From: Cyanobium sp. Tous-M-B4
GTDB taxonomy: Bacteria; Cyanobacteriota; Cyanobacteriia; PCC-6307; Cyanobiaceae
Direction: 5' to 3'
Assembly: GCF_024345395.1 (NCBI RefSeq)
Contig: NZ_JAGQBA010000003.1
Span: 62,001-126,000, forward strand
Length of the DNA stretch: 64,000 bases
The notes below the pieces were generated by a model. That model was not told the DNA's origin. It made no database searches and saw only the letters and a program-made list of their open reading frames with translations. The position numbers and the translations under genes were made by a program. This document shows, piece by piece, positions 26,542 through 35,812 of this stretch. Each line of letters begins with the position of its first letter. Within the stretch, counting starts at the first letter, position 1.

Positions 26542-27363
26542 ATGGGTCGCGCTTGGAACGCCGTGCTGCCTGCGCTGGTGTCGCTGTTGCTGGTGTTGGC
26601 CTGCTGGCTGGGTGTGGGCATCGCTCCGGCCCAGGCCTACGACAACCCCGACCTCCTACCCGACCACCCCACCCCGGTGATCGACCTGGCCAAGGCCCTA
26701 ACCGATGGTCAGCGCATCAGCCTGGAAGAAAATCTCACCCGCTTCGAGGCCGATACCGGCTGGAAACTGCGGGTGCTCACCCAGTACGACCGCACCCCAG
26801 GCCAGGCGGTGAAGGACTTCTGGAACCTGGACGAACGCAGCCTGCTGCTGGTGGCCGATGAGCGCGGCGGCAACCTGCTCAACTTCAACGTGGGCGATGC
26901 CCTGTTTGCCTTGATGCCCCGCACCTACTGGGTGGAGCTACAGACCCGCTTCGGCAACCAGTACTACGTGCGCGACAACGGCCAGGACGCCGCCATTGTC
27001 GATGCCCTTGCAGCGGTGGAAATTTGTTTGGAGCGGGGTGGTTGCCAGGTGGTGCCGGGCCTGCCGCGCGAGCAGTGGCTGCTCACCCTCTCAACTTCCG
27101 TGCTCGGCGGCCTGGTGGCGGGCTTCGCTTCCTATCCGCGCAAAGAGGGTCGCAAGGTGGAGTGGGCCTGGGTGCTGCTGCTCTCACCTTTGTGGCTGAT
27201 CCTATTTGGCGCCCTAGGGCTGGGCCCAATCCTGACCCGCACCAACGACCTGCTGCCGGTTGCCCGCAACACCCTGGCCTTCCTCGGCGCAGCTCTCGGC
27301 GCTTACCTAGTCGCCGGAGCCACCGTGGGTAAGGCCAGGCTCAAAGATGCCGACCAAGGGTAA
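26542..27363 (+). CDS. psb32: Psb32-like TPM-domain thylakoid protein
   Basis: A 273-residue protein with an N-terminal signal (about 9-32, ending PAQAYDNP) and a TPM domain (about 38-185) that begins DLLPDHPTPVIDLAKALTDG. Two hydrophobic spans lie at the C-terminus (about 205-225 and 243-263). It matches cyanobacterial Psb32 and plant TLP18.3, lumenal or membrane-bound factors for photosystem II repair. Relatives show a weak phosphatase activity. It may cooperate with the ftsH and thf1 products also encoded in this window. Confidence 0.85.
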   Translation: MGRAWNAVLPALVSLLLVLACWLGVGIAPAQAYDNPDLLPDHPTPVIDLAKALTDGQRISLEENLTRFEADTGWKLRVLTQYDRTPGQAVKDFWNLDERSLLLVADERGGNLLNFNVGDALFALMPRTYWVELQTRFGNQYYVRDNGQDAAIVDALAAVEICLERGGCQVVPGLPREQWLLTLSTSVLGGLVAGFASYPRKEGRKVEWAWVLLLSPLWLILFGALGLGPILTRTNDLLPVARNTLAFLGAALGAYLVAGATVGKARLKDADQG

Positions 27364-27368
27364 GAAAT

Positions 27369-28163
27369 TCAGCCGGGATTTTGGCTGCGGCTGCGCGGTC
27401 CCAGCTTTTCAAGCGCCTCGAGCTGACAGCGCAGGGAGCCAGCCGGCGCACAGGCGGGCTTGGTTTCAATTTTGGCTGTGACCAGGGACTGCTGATCGCG
27501 CAGACGGCTGAGGTTGTCGTCGTAAAAGCGCTTGAGGTCGTGGAAGCGCTTCACCGGCTGGCCGTAGAAGCTGCGGCCGGCGAGGGTGGGGAAGCTGGCC
27601 CACTCGGGGGCCAATTTGGCCGCCAGCAGCGGCGAGAACACGCCTTGATCAGCCAGGGCTAGGGCACCACGACGCTGGATTAGGTAGATGGCGCCCTGGT
27701 CTTGGACCTGGGGGCCAAAGGCCGCGATTCCCAAGGAGCGCGAAACCATGTTCCAGGTGAAGGGCATGAACTGGTAAGCACCCGCCGCGGCACTGGCATA
27801 GCGGGCAGTGCGAACCACCCGGTCGGGATGGCGCTCCAGGGAGGGCATCAGGCCGCCACCAAACATGATCCGGTAGCCGATGTCGTCGCCATCGGCCCAG
27901 GTGCCTTCGGCGTAGCGAATGGTGTTGAGCAGGGCGCGGCGCTCAGCCGTGATCGCAAAGATCCGTACCGGCGGTGGGGGCAGGGCCATAGCCGTGGGGA
28001 AGCTGGGCTGAGAGGCCCCAGAAGCTTGGAGCAACTCGGATGATTGGAGCAACTCAGAGGCCTGGGCTACCGGAGCAGCCAGGGAGAGGGTGCCGAGGCC
28101 TACGGCCAAGGCCAGGGCGGATCGAAAACAGATGCTGGGCAAGGTCATACCGGAGCGGATCAA
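27369..28163 (-). CDS. Secreted GH104-like lysozyme/muramidase
   Basis: A 264-residue protein with a signal peptide (about 10-36, ALAVGLGTLSLAAPVAQA). A domain resembling the lambda lysozyme family GH104 follows (about 70-225). The likely catalytic Glu is in LLNTIRYAEGTW; the following GDDIGYRIMFGGGL, AAAGAYQFMPFTWN and DQGAIYLIQRRGAL match the phage enzymes block by block. It would cut peptidoglycan in the periplasm. The last 60 residues (with two Cys) are an extra tail. An internal ATG at residue 6 is an alternative start. Confidence 0.75.
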   Translation of the reverse strand: MIRSGMTLPSICFRSALALAVGLGTLSLAAPVAQASELLQSSELLQASGASQPSFPTAMALPPPPVRIFAITAERRALLNTIRYAEGTWADGDDIGYRIMFGGGLMPSLERHPDRVVRTARYASAAAGAYQFMPFTWNMVSRSLGIAAFGPQVQDQGAIYLIQRRGALALADQGVFSPLLAAKLAPEWASFPTLAGRSFYGQPVKRFHDLKRFYDDNLSRLRDQQSLVTAKIETKPACAPAGSLRCQLEALEKLGPRSRSQNPG

Positions 28164-28349
28164 ACGGCAGACCGCCTGCAGGCGGCCAAATCTGAAATGC
28201 GAAGAAAAGATTTGTTCGTGCCAATTTGCCTATCAATCCACCCAGACACGATGGAGTTAGTGCCAATCACACAAGTGTCTACCGGTGTCAACAACTACAG
28301 CAAACAGTTCAGATCACTGTGACCCAGGTAATTTGCGCCTGATTTTTGA

Positions 28350-29423
28350 CTAAAACGAACGGCCCGCTACAAAAGCTGCCAGCGCCTCGGCCGCCTGGGC
28401 CGCGCCATCGCTAGCCAATGGCTCACTAGTGGGGGGCTGCAAGGGCTGGTCGAGCTGCCAAGCCCCCTGGCAGGCCTGCTCCTGGCTGAGCAGCCGATGC
28501 CAGCCGTGGCGCACCAAAGCCGCCTCAAGCACGGGCGCTTCGGCAAAACCTTCGCGATGCACCAAATGCACCCCCACTCCGGCGCTCAAGGCCTCGCAAA
28601 AGGAGCTGTATCCGGGCTTGGTGATCAGGCGGGCGCAGTGCCCCAAAACCTCCAGCGGCCGCACCCCGGCAGGCAGCAGGCGGCAGTTGGCTGCTGTAGC
28701 CAAACGGGGATCGGGACTAACAAACACGTGATCGGGCCAGAGCTGCAGCAACTGCGGATCCAAGTCGTAGCCCAGCCCCCCAAAACTCACCAGCACACAG
28801 CGTTCACGCTCGTCCGGCAACTGCAGCTGCCTGGCCAGGCTGCCCGGCTCAAGCCGGGGGCTGCCGGCGGTGAGCCCAATCGCCAGCTCGGGAATTCCCC
28901 AGTCGATCGGCATCGCCAGGGGGCAGCGCAGCAGCAGGTCGCCCTGGCGGTAGGCCGCCAGGCAGCGAGCGGCCCAGGGGCTGAAAGCGCCACCCATCGC
29001 CCCGTAGATGGCCTCCCAGCCAAAGCTGGCCAGCCAGATCAGAGGCGCCCCCAGGCCTCGAGCCAAGGCCGCCGCCGCTGGAGGCACGTCTGCAAGCACA
29101 AGCAGCGGCATCGCTTGGGCGGCCAGCCAGGCCTGCTCAGCCGCCAGCTGGGCGGGCAGCTCAGCTTCCAAGGCCGATAAGGCAGCCAGGGTTGCCCCAG
29201 CGTCGGCCCCTAGGGCATCGGCCTGCACCACGCCTACATCCCAACGACAGGGTCGGTGTTCAAAGGGCACGGGCCCCAGGGCGGAGCGCAGAAAGGCCTC
29301 AGGTAGGGCCGTGGATAACACCAAACGCCAGTGGGGCCGCAGCCCGTGCAGGGCGGTTAAAACTGAGGCGGTGCGGGAGCCATGGCCAAAACCATGGGCA
29401 CTGACGCAGGCATAAATCAGCAC
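28350..29423 (-). CDS. GT-B type glycosyltransferase, MurG/UGT-like
   Basis: A 357-residue protein with a two-lobed GT-B look. The N-terminus YACVSAHGFGHGSRTASVL is the glycine-rich acceptor loop. The C-terminal lobe has VLVSFGGLGYDL and a donor-binding region RLITKPGYSSFCEALSAGVG. This resembles glycosyltransferases of the MurG/UDP-glucuronosyl group that act on lipid or antibiotic acceptors. The acceptor is unknown. It overlaps the preceding phosphoesterase gene by 7 bases (29417-29423) and is likely co-transcribed with it. Confidence 0.75.
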   Translation of the reverse strand: MLIYACVSAHGFGHGSRTASVLTALHGLRPHWRLVLSTALPEAFLRSALGPVPFEHRPCRWDVGVVQADALGADAGATLAALSALEAELPAQLAAEQAWLAAQAMPLLVLADVPPAAAALARGLGAPLIWLASFGWEAIYGAMGGAFSPWAARCLAAYRQGDLLLRCPLAMPIDWGIPELAIGLTAGSPRLEPGSLARQLQLPDERERCVLVSFGGLGYDLDPQLLQLWPDHVFVSPDPRLATAANCRLLPAGVRPLEVLGHCARLITKPGYSSFCEALSAGVGVHLVHREGFAEAPVLEAALVRHGWHRLLSQEQACQGAWQLDQPLQPPTSEPLASDGAAQAAEALAAFVAGRSF

Positions 29424-30322
29424 GGCGTCAGTTCGGGAGCTGGGTTGGCTGCCGGGTTGGGGGCCGTCCAGAGACGCTCTTCGTACAGCAGCTCACCACC
29501 CAGGCCAAACCAGCGGTGGCTGGCGCTCACAACCTCCTGGCCCACCAGCTCCACCCAGCTGAAATGGCGCAGGGCCTGGCCGGCGCCATCGGTGCCGTGG
29601 CGGGGAACGCAGGCGGTGTTGAGGTAAGAGGTGCCGGCCCGGTCGCGGCAGAAGCTTTGGCGATCCCCCTGGCCGCGCCTAAGGGCGTGGTGCATGTGCC
29701 CAAACACCACCAAGGGCACCGGGCGGTTGAGGCGGATCTGGCGGATGGCCAGGGCTAGGTCGAGATCACCCCAGTCGCAGGCGGGTGGCTTCCAGTCGCG
29801 GCCGCAGGGAGAGGCGGCATCGCTGCCGAGTCCGGAGGGGCCGCTATGGCTCAACAACACCAGGGGCCAGTCGGGGGGTGCGGTGGCGGCGGCGGCCGTG
29901 ATCCGATCAGCCGACTCCTGCAAGCTCACCGGGCCGAAGGCAGCCTGCACCGCCCGAGAAAGCTTGAAACCGCCGCCAGCGGTAGCCGGCCGCCCCCCAA
30001 CCACCGCCAGATCCGGCGGGCTCAGGGCTCGCATTTTCCAGCCGCAGTGAACCTCCCCCAGCAGATCGATCTGGTGCTGCAGCGTGCGCCCAGAGGCGTC
30101 CTTGCCGGTGTCGTGGTTGCCAAGGATGCAGGCCACCGGCATGGGCAGTTGGCGCAGCAGGGCCGGAATCCGCTGCTGACCATCGCTGAGGTCGCCCACC
30201 ACGAGCAGCGCATCGGGGGCCAGGCAGTCAAGCAGCGCATGGTCGCTGTGGTCCCATTCACCGTGCAGGTCTCCGGCGATGGCAATGCGGAGCGTTTTCC
30301 CCCCGCCGGATACCGCCATCAC
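29417..30322 (-). CDS. Calcineurin-like metallophosphoesterase (cyanobacterial type)
   Basis: A 301-residue protein with the full metallophosphoesterase motif set: AGDLHGEWD, VVGDLSDGQQ, LGNHDTGKD, LSHSGPSG and FGHMHHAL. It resembles the uncharacterised cyanobacterial family often listed as TIGR04168. The substrate is unknown. It is the first gene of a two-gene operon with the downstream glycosyltransferase and is divergent from nadA across about 44 bases. Confidence 0.85.
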   Translation of the reverse strand: MMAVSGGGKTLRIAIAGDLHGEWDHSDHALLDCLAPDALLVVGDLSDGQQRIPALLRQLPMPVACILGNHDTGKDASGRTLQHQIDLLGEVHCGWKMRALSPPDLAVVGGRPATAGGGFKLSRAVQAAFGPVSLQESADRITAAAATAPPDWPLVLLSHSGPSGLGSDAASPCGRDWKPPACDWGDLDLALAIRQIRLNRPVPLVVFGHMHHALRRGQGDRQSFCRDRAGTSYLNTACVPRHGTDGAGQALRHFSWVELVGQEVVSASHRWFGLGGELLYEERLWTAPNPAANPAPELTPC

Positions 30323-30366
30323 TGCTGCCTAGGCTCATGCCATCCTGCATCAGCTGAGGCCCCCGG

Positions 30367-31320
30367 TTGGTTTTCACCGCCACCCAGAACTACGCACCGC
30401 ACGATCTGCCCGCCGCGATCAGCGCCCTGAAGCAGGAGCGCAAGGCCGTGATCCTGGCGCACTACTACCAAGACGAAGCCGTTCAGGACATCGCCGACTT
30501 CATCGGCGACTCGCTGGAGCTCTCTCGCAAGGCCGCCGCCACCGACGCCGAGGTGATCGTTTTTTGTGGCGTCCACTTCATGGCGGAGACCGCCAAGATC
30601 CTCAGCCCGGACAAAACCGTGCTGCTGCCAGATCTGGAGGCCGGCTGCTCGTTGGCGGATGCCTGCCCGGCCGAGGAGTTTGCCGCCTTCCGCGCCGAGC
30701 ACCCCGACCACATCGCCGTGAGCTACATCAACTGCTCAGCGGCGGTGAAAGCCCTCAGCGACCTGATCTGCACCAGCAGTAACGCGGTGGATCTGGTGAA
30801 GCAGCTGCCAGCCGACCGGCCGATCCTGTTTGCCCCCGACCAAAACCTGGGCCGCTGGGTGCAGCGCCAAAGCGGCCGCGAGCTCACCCTCTGGCCAGGC
30901 AGCTGCATCGTGCATGAAACCTTCAGCGAGCAAGCCCTGCTGCAGTTGAAACTCGAGCACCCGGAGGCTGAGGTACTGGCCCATCCCGAGTGCCAGCAAC
31001 ACCTGCTGGACTTGGCCGACTTCATCGGCTCCACCAGCGCCCTGCTGCGCCGCGCCGAGGCCAGCCCGGCCACCAGCTTCATCGTGCTCACCGAGCCGGG
31101 GATCCTGCACCAGATGCTGCTGAAGCTGCCCCATAAGACATTTTTCGAGGTGCCCGGCGCCGACGGCTGCAGCTGCAACGCCTGCCCTTACATGCGTCTC
31201 AACACCCTGGAAAAAGTGTGGCAGAGCCTCGATCGAATGGAGCCTGAAATCGTGATGGATGAGGCGCTGCGGCTAAGGGCCCTGGCTCCGATCGAAAAGA
31301 TGCTGGCCATGAGCCGCTGA
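30367..31320 (+). CDS. nadA: Quinolinate synthase
   Basis: A 317-residue [4Fe-4S] enzyme that condenses iminoaspartate with dihydroxyacetone phosphate to give quinolinate in NAD synthesis. The three cluster cysteines appear in [29 protein letters not shown] and [15 protein letters not shown]. Substrate-binding [20 protein letters not shown] is near the N-terminus. The start is uncertain: the frame opens at a TTG and no ATG is near, but homology begins about 20 residues in, so the error is small. A strong dyad follows the stop by about 37 bases. Confidence 0.92.
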   Translation: MVFTATQNYAPHDLPAAISALKQERKAVILAHYYQDEAVQDIADFIGDSLELSRKAAATDAEVIVFCGVHFMAETAKILSPDKTVLLPDLEAGCSLADACPAEEFAAFRAEHPDHIAVSYINCSAAVKALSDLICTSSNAVDLVKQLPADRPILFAPDQNLGRWVQRQSGRELTLWPGSCIVHETFSEQALLQLKLEHPEAEVLAHPECQQHLLDLADFIGSTSALLRRAEASPATSFIVLTEPGILHQMLLKLPHKTFFEVPGADGCSCNACPYMRLNTLEKVWQSLDRMEPEIVMDEALRLRALAPIEKMLAMSR

Positions 31321-31357
31321 GCCCGCCGCCAGGGCAGACATCTAAACAGAGAAGTCG

Positions 31358-31379
31358 CCTTAGGGAAGGCTCCCTAAGG
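31358..31379. repeat. 9-bp perfect inverted repeat between nadA and aldo-keto reductase gene
   Basis: CCTTAGGGA and TCCCTAAGG are separated by a 4-base loop. One G-T wobble extends the stem by another pair. A second dyad, GCCCGG-A-CCGGGC, follows at once at 31381-31393. The hairpin could end nadA transcription, although no T run follows. It could equally sit in the leader of the downstream reductase gene as an operator or attenuator. Confidence 0.5.
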
Positions 31380-31405
31380 TGCCCGGACCGGGCTATTGGC
31401 CACCC

Positions 31406-32362
31406 ATGCGCAGCGCCACCTTCGTCAATGGCGACTCCATGCCCCTGCTAGGGCTTGGCACCTGGAAATCGGCTCCGGGTGAAGTGGGGGCCGCGGTGCG
31501 GGAGGCCATCCGGCTGGGCTACCGCCACATCGACTGCGCCAGCGTTTACGGCAACGAGCCAGAGGTGGGCGAGGCGCTCCGCGGCGCCATCGAAGCCGGC
31601 GAGGTGAAGCGGGAGGAGCTGTGGATCACCTCCAAGCTCTGGTGCAAAGACCATGGACGCGACAACGTCGCAGCGGCGCTGCGCCGCAGCCTCACCGATC
31701 TCGGCCTGGCGTGGCTGGATCTTTACCTGATCCACTGGCCGGTGCCGATCAAGCCGGGCGTGGCCTTTCCCGGCAGCGGCGATGATCTGCTGCCACCGGC
31801 GCAGGTGCCGCTCGAATCCACCTGGGAGGGAATGGAAGGGGCCCTGGAGGAGGGCCTCACGCACCATATCGGCGTCAGCAATTTCTCCAGCCGCAAGCTG
31901 CACGATCTACTGGCCCACTGCCGGATCCGGCCGGAGGTGAATCAGGTGGAACGGCACCCCCTGCTGCAACAGCCGGCCCTGGTGGCCGACTGCACGGCCG
32001 CGGGCGTTCACATCACCGCCTACTCGCCGCTCGGCTCCCAGGACCGGCCCGCCGCCCTCAAGAACGCCGATGAACCGGTGCTACTGGAGAACCCGGTGAT
32101 CGGCGCGATCGCAGCGGAGCATGGCTGCAGCCCCGCCCAGGTGCTGATCGCTTGGCAGCTGCAGAGCGGCATCTCCACCATTCCCAAGTCGGTGACTCCA
32201 GCGCGGCTGCTGGAAAACCTGGCGGCAGCGGAGATCACCCTCACGCCGGCCGATCTCGAGCGGATCGCCCAGCTGGATCAGCACCTCCGCTTGGTGGATG
32301 GATCGTTCTGGCTGCTGGAGGGCAGCCCGTGGTCGCTGCAAACCCTCTGGGACGAAGGCTGA
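31406..32362 (+). CDS. Aldo/keto reductase
   Basis: A 318-residue NADPH-dependent reductase of the AKR superfamily. The catalytic tetrad can be placed: Asp in HIDCASVYGNE, Tyr in the same segment, Lys in WITSKLWCKDH and His in LYLIHWPVP. The cofactor-binding C-terminal part has ISTIPKSVTPARL. It probably reduces aldehydes, including reactive carbonyls made in photosynthesis. The ATG at 31406 is preferred; the GTG further upstream lies inside the dyad described above. Confidence 0.9.
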   Translation: MRSATFVNGDSMPLLGLGTWKSAPGEVGAAVREAIRLGYRHIDCASVYGNEPEVGEALRGAIEAGEVKREELWITSKLWCKDHGRDNVAAALRRSLTDLGLAWLDLYLIHWPVPIKPGVAFPGSGDDLLPPAQVPLESTWEGMEGALEEGLTHHIGVSNFSSRKLHDLLAHCRIRPEVNQVERHPLLQQPALVADCTAAGVHITAYSPLGSQDRPAALKNADEPVLLENPVIGAIAAEHGCSPAQVLIAWQLQSGISTIPKSVTPARLLENLAAAEITLTPADLERIAQLDQHLRLVDGSFWLLEGSPWSLQTLWDEG

Positions 32363-32379
32363 TCAGTGCTCCCCAGGAG

Positions 32380-32820
32380 CTATTCGCAATCGATGATGCA
32401 GAGATGGCCGGCACCGGCTCCTGGCACCGCATCGAGATTGATGCGTTGATCGAAGCTCACAAAACGGCCGCCATGGTGCACGGCCAGGGCCAGGAGATAG
32501 GCATCGGTGATCTGGCGTGGCCCCAGCAGGCGCTCCCAGCGGATCAGTCCTGCCTCCAGCAGGCTGATCGGCTCTGGCCAGAACCGGTGACTGGGATCGC
32601 GGCAGGCGTGTGCCAAGCGCTCAGCTACCTGGGCGGTGGGCTGAGCGTTGGGATAGGCCGGCTGGGCCATGATCCGCACCACTCCGTTCTCCGTGATCGG
32701 ACAGGTGGCCCAGCCGTGGTGAAACTCGCGCTCGAGCCAGCGCGTGGCCGCACGATGCAGCAAATGGCCCTGATCCAGCAAGGCGATCACCACGTTGATG
32801 TCGAGCAGGGCGGGAGCCAT
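32380..32820 (-). CDS. vapC: VapC-type PIN-domain ribonuclease toxin
   Basis: A 146-residue PIN domain. The acidic residues expected at the active site are in LLDINVVIALLD (N-terminus), the central PITENGVVRI, and TDAYLLALAVHHGGRFVSFD near the C-terminus. VapC toxins cut RNA, often tRNA or rRNA, in the cytosol when their antitoxin is lost. It lies directly downstream of the antitoxin gene and shares one base with it. The pair sits between the aldo-keto reductase gene and the DNA-repair operon. Confidence 0.85.
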   Translation of the reverse strand: MAPALLDINVVIALLDQGHLLHRAATRWLEREFHHGWATCPITENGVVRIMAQPAYPNAQPTAQVAERLAHACRDPSHRFWPEPISLLEAGLIRWERLLGPRQITDAYLLALAVHHGGRFVSFDQRINLDAVPGAGAGHLCIIDCE

Positions 32821-33068
32821 CAGAGGCCCGCCTCATCCCGCAGGCGATCGATCGTGTCGTTGGTGACCACCTGACCGCGGGCAGGGAACGGCCGGAAACC
32901 CGCAATTCCAAGTGCTTCAGCCGCTGGGGGCTGGGCTGAATCCCCGGTGCCAGTGAGGGCGGCACGCAGCAGCAGCGACACCATCTGACCGGCCGAGGTG
33001 CCTTGACGGCGAGCGAGCTCCTTGGCTGCCGCCAGCACGTCGTCTTCGATATCCAACGTGGTGCGCAT
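32820..33068 (-). CDS. vapB: VapB-type ribbon-helix-helix antitoxin
   Basis: An 82-residue protein. The N-terminal MRTTLDIEDDVLAAAKELAR is a ribbon-helix-helix DNA-binding segment. The C-terminal part (about 45-82), ending RGQVVTNDTIDRLRDEAGL, is the expected toxin-binding tail. It would neutralise the downstream VapC and repress the operon. The stop overlaps the toxin ATG by one base. The gap upstream (33069-33175) is divergent from the exonuclease gene and should hold the autoregulated promoter. Confidence 0.82.
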   Translation of the reverse strand: MRTTLDIEDDVLAAAKELARRQGTSAGQMVSLLLRAALTGTGDSAQPPAAEALGIAGFRPFPARGQVVTNDTIDRLRDEAGL

Positions 33069-33175
33069 CAGACCACAACGGACCAGAGTTCAATCTTACA
33101 TCAAAGAATCAGCGCATCACAGCATCAGCGGCAATGGGCCTGCTGAGGTGCCGTGATCAGGTGCAGGATGGGCCG

Positions 33176-34162
33176 ATGCCCCTCCCCACCGGCAGCCTGC
33201 TGGAGCACACCCCCCAGGGGCTCTACTGCCGGGCGGCGGCGGCCTGGATCGATCCCGTGGGGCCGGTGCCTCGGGCCCTGATCACCCACGCCCACGCCGA
33301 CCACGCCCGGCCCGGCTGCGGCGAATATTGGGCAGTGGGTGCTAGCGAAGCAATCCTGCGGCAGCGCCTGGGGGCCACGATCAACCTGATCCCGGTCGAC
33401 TACGGCGCCCCCCATCGCATTGGTGAGGCGCGGGTGTCGTTTCACAGTGCCGGGCATGTGCTGGGCAGCGCCCAGATCCGGCTGGAGGCGGGCGGTGAGA
33501 GCTGGCTGATGAGCGGCGACTACAAACGCTGCGCCGACCCCAGCTGCGCCCCGTTCGAGCCGGTGCAGGCAGACGTATTTATTACTGAGGCCACCTTCGG
33601 CCTGCCGATCTATCGCTGGCAGAGCGGCGCCGAGGTGGCCGGCGAGATCCTGAGCTGGTGGCAGGCGGCGCCGGAGCGGACCTCGATCCTGTTTGCCTAT
33701 GCCTTCGGTAAGGCCCAGCGGCTGCTGGCGGAGCTAGCCGCCATCGGTGTCAAAGACGAGATCCTGTTGCACGGCGCCGTGGAAGCGCTGATGCCGGCCT
33801 ACCGGGAGGCGGGGGTGCGGCTGCCGCCCACCCTGCCGGTGAGCGCAATTGCCAAGGGGGAATCGCTGGCGGGCCGCCTCGTGATCGCGCCGCCCTCAGC
33901 CCACCGCTCGCTGTGGATGAAGCGCTTCAAGCTGCCGCAAACGGCCTTTGTGAGCGGCTGGATGGCCGTGCGCGGCGCTCGTCGCCGCCGCGGTTATGAG
34001 CGCGGCTTCGTGCTCTCAGACCACGCCGACTGGCCCGGCCTGATCCAGAGCGTCAAGCAGAGCGGCGCCCGGCAGGTGTACGTGACCCACGGCAACAGCG
34101 ACGGCCTGGCCCGCTATCTGAGCGAGGTGGAAGGGATCAGCGCCGAACCGCTAGGGGCCTGA
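33176..34162 (+). CDS. Ligase-associated metallo-beta-lactamase DNA exonuclease
   Basis: A 328-residue metallo-beta-lactamase/beta-CASP type nuclease, matching the exonuclease that regularly accompanies bacterial ATP-dependent ligases. The zinc motif is THAHADHARPG at about residue 37-47. The later metal ligands are FHSAGHVLGSAQI, MSGDYKRC and VLSDHADWPGL. The start is taken at the second ATG, 14 codons into the longest frame, where family similarity begins. It is the first gene of an exonuclease-ligase-helicase operon, 6 bases before the ligase ATG. Confidence 0.88.
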   Translation: MPLPTGSLLEHTPQGLYCRAAAAWIDPVGPVPRALITHAHADHARPGCGEYWAVGASEAILRQRLGATINLIPVDYGAPHRIGEARVSFHSAGHVLGSAQIRLEAGGESWLMSGDYKRCADPSCAPFEPVQADVFITEATFGLPIYRWQSGAEVAGEILSWWQAAPERTSILFAYAFGKAQRLLAELAAIGVKDEILLHGAVEALMPAYREAGVRLPPTLPVSAIAKGESLAGRLVIAPPSAHRSLWMKRFKLPQTAFVSGWMAVRGARRRRGYERGFVLSDHADWPGLIQSVKQSGARQVYVTHGNSDGLARYLSEVEGISAEPLGA

Positions 34163-34168
34163 GCGGGC

Positions 34169-35812
34169 ATGCGTCGCTTCGCCGATCTCTACAGCGCCCT
34201 TGATGCCAGCAGCGGCACCCAGGCCCGGGTGGATGCCCTCGTCGCCTACTTCAGTGGTGTTGATGCAGCCGATGGCGCCTGGGCCCTGCACGTGCTGCTG
34301 GGCAAGCAGGGCAAGCGCCTAATCACCGGACGGCGGCTGCGCCAGATCTGCCTGGAGGAATCCCCCCTGCCGGAGTGGTTATTCGACGACTGCTACGCCC
34401 ATGTGGGCGATTCGGCCGAAACCATCACCCTGCTCTGGGCCCAGATGGAGGCTGGGGCGAGCGAACCCCTGCACCACTCCCTGCACCATTGGATGGAGCA
34501 GCTACTGCCGGCCGCCGCCGCCCTGGAGGGCAGCGAGCAGGCAGAAGCGGTGCGGCAGCTTTGGCGGGGCCTCTGCAGATCCGAACTGCTGGTAGCCAAC
34601 AAATTGCTCACCGGTGGCCTGCGGGTGGGCGTGGCCCAGGGGCTGGTGGTGCGCGCCCTGGCACGCCTCAGCGGGCTGGAGGAAGCGCAGCTGCAGCACC
34701 GGCTGATGGGCGGCTTCAAGCCCAGTGCTGCCGCCCTCACCGCCCTGCTGGCCCCAGCCGAAGTAGCCGAAGCGGTGCCAAGCCGCCCCTACCCCTTTTA
34801 CCTGGCATCACCCTTAGAGCAGCAGCCAGCCGGACTCGCCAGCGACTGGCAAGCGGAGTGGAAGTTCGACGGCATCCGCGGCCAGCTGATCCGCCGCGCC
34901 AACGAGGTTTTTTTATGGAGCCGCGGCGAAGAATTAATAAGTGCCGCCTTCCCCGAATTGCTCGCAGCGGCAGGCTGCCTGGCCAACGGCACCGTGCTCG
35001 ATGGCGAGATCCTGGTTTGGCCAGCCGGCTCCGACCAGCCTGCCCCCTTCGCCCAGCTGCAGCGCCGCCTGGGCCGCAAGGCGCCAGGCCGCAAGCTGCT
35101 GGCCGAGTGTCCGGCAGCCTTCGTGGCCTACGACCTGCTGGAACTGGGGGGCGACGACCTGCGCCAGCGACCCCTGAGCCAGCGCCGCTCAGCCCTGGAG
35201 GACCTTCTCCAAGAGCTGCCTGAAACGACACCCACCCCCACAGCCAGGCTCCTGCGCCTATCGCCCCGCCTACCCCTAACGGCCTGGGAGCAGCTGGAGC
35301 CGCTGCGCCAGCAGGCCGCCAGCGCCGCCGCCGAAGGGCTAATGCTCAAGGGCCTCGCTTCGCCCTACCTGGCCGGCCGCAAGCGGGGCCACTGGTGGAA
35401 ACACAAGCGCGACCCCTACACCCTCGATGCGGTGCTGCTCTACGCCCAGGCCGGCAGTGGCCGCCGCGCCAACCTGCTCACCGATTACACCTTTGGGCTC
35501 TGGGATCGCCAACCCGGGCCCGAGGGCGAGTTGGTGAGCTTCGCCAAGGCCTACTCCGGCCTCAACGATGGCGAGATCACGGAGCTGGATCGCTGGATCC
35601 GCAGCCACACCACTGAACGATTCGGGCCGGTGCGGGCCGTGCAGCCGCTGCAGGTTTTTGAGCTGGCCTTTGAGGGGCTGCAGCGCTCCAGCCGCCACAA
35701 AAGCGGCATCGCCGTGCGCTTCCCCCGCATCGCCCGCTGGCGCCAAGACAAGCCCGCCGCCGAGGCGGACACCTTGGCCACGGCTCTAGCCCTGCTGGCA
35801 GCCCAGCCATGA
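34169..35812 (+). CDS. ATP-dependent DNA ligase of the bacterial LigB/LigC-like repair type
   Basis: A 547-residue ATP-dependent DNA ligase. The nucleotidyl-transfer lysine lies in AEWKFDGIRGQLI (KxDG) near residue 231. The later motifs are FLWSRGEEL (motif III region), VLDGEILVW (IV) and EGLMLKGLASPYLAGRKRG with WWKHKRDPYTLD (V-VI). An N-terminal helical domain (about 1-190) and a C-terminal OB fold complete it. Cyanobacteria also have an NAD-dependent LigA for replication, so this one is probably for repair. Its stop overlaps the helicase start (ATGA). Confidence 0.92.
   Translation: MRRFADLYSALDASSGTQARVDALVAYFSGVDAADGAWALHVLLGKQGKRLITGRRLRQICLEESPLPEWLFDDCYAHVGDSAETITLLWAQMEAGASEPLHHSLHHWMEQLLPAAAALEGSEQAEAVRQLWRGLCRSELLVANKLLTGGLRVGVAQGLVVRALARLSGLEEAQLQHRLMGGFKPSAAALTALLAPAEVAEAVPSRPYPFYLASPLEQQPAGLASDWQAEWKFDGIRGQLIRRANEVFLWSRGEELISAAFPELLAAAGCLANGTVLDGEILVWPAGSDQPAPFAQLQRRLGRKAPGRKLLAECPAAFVAYDLLELGGDDLRQRPLSQRRSALEDLLQELPETTPTPTARLLRLSPRLPLTAWEQLEPLRQQAASAAAEGLMLKGLASPYLAGRKRGHWWKHKRDPYTLDAVLLYAQAGSGRRANLLTDYTFGLWDRQPGPEGELVSFAKAYSGLNDGEITELDRWIRSHTTERFGPVRAVQPLQVFELAFEGLQRSSRHKSGIAVRFPRIARWRQDKPAAEADTLATALALLAAQP

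Noticed and set aside
28164-28349. Possible promoter with TTGACA upstream of the lysozyme gene
   Set aside because: A TTGACA is present on the minus strand but no acceptable -10 box at the right distance; otherwise I see nothing in this gap.
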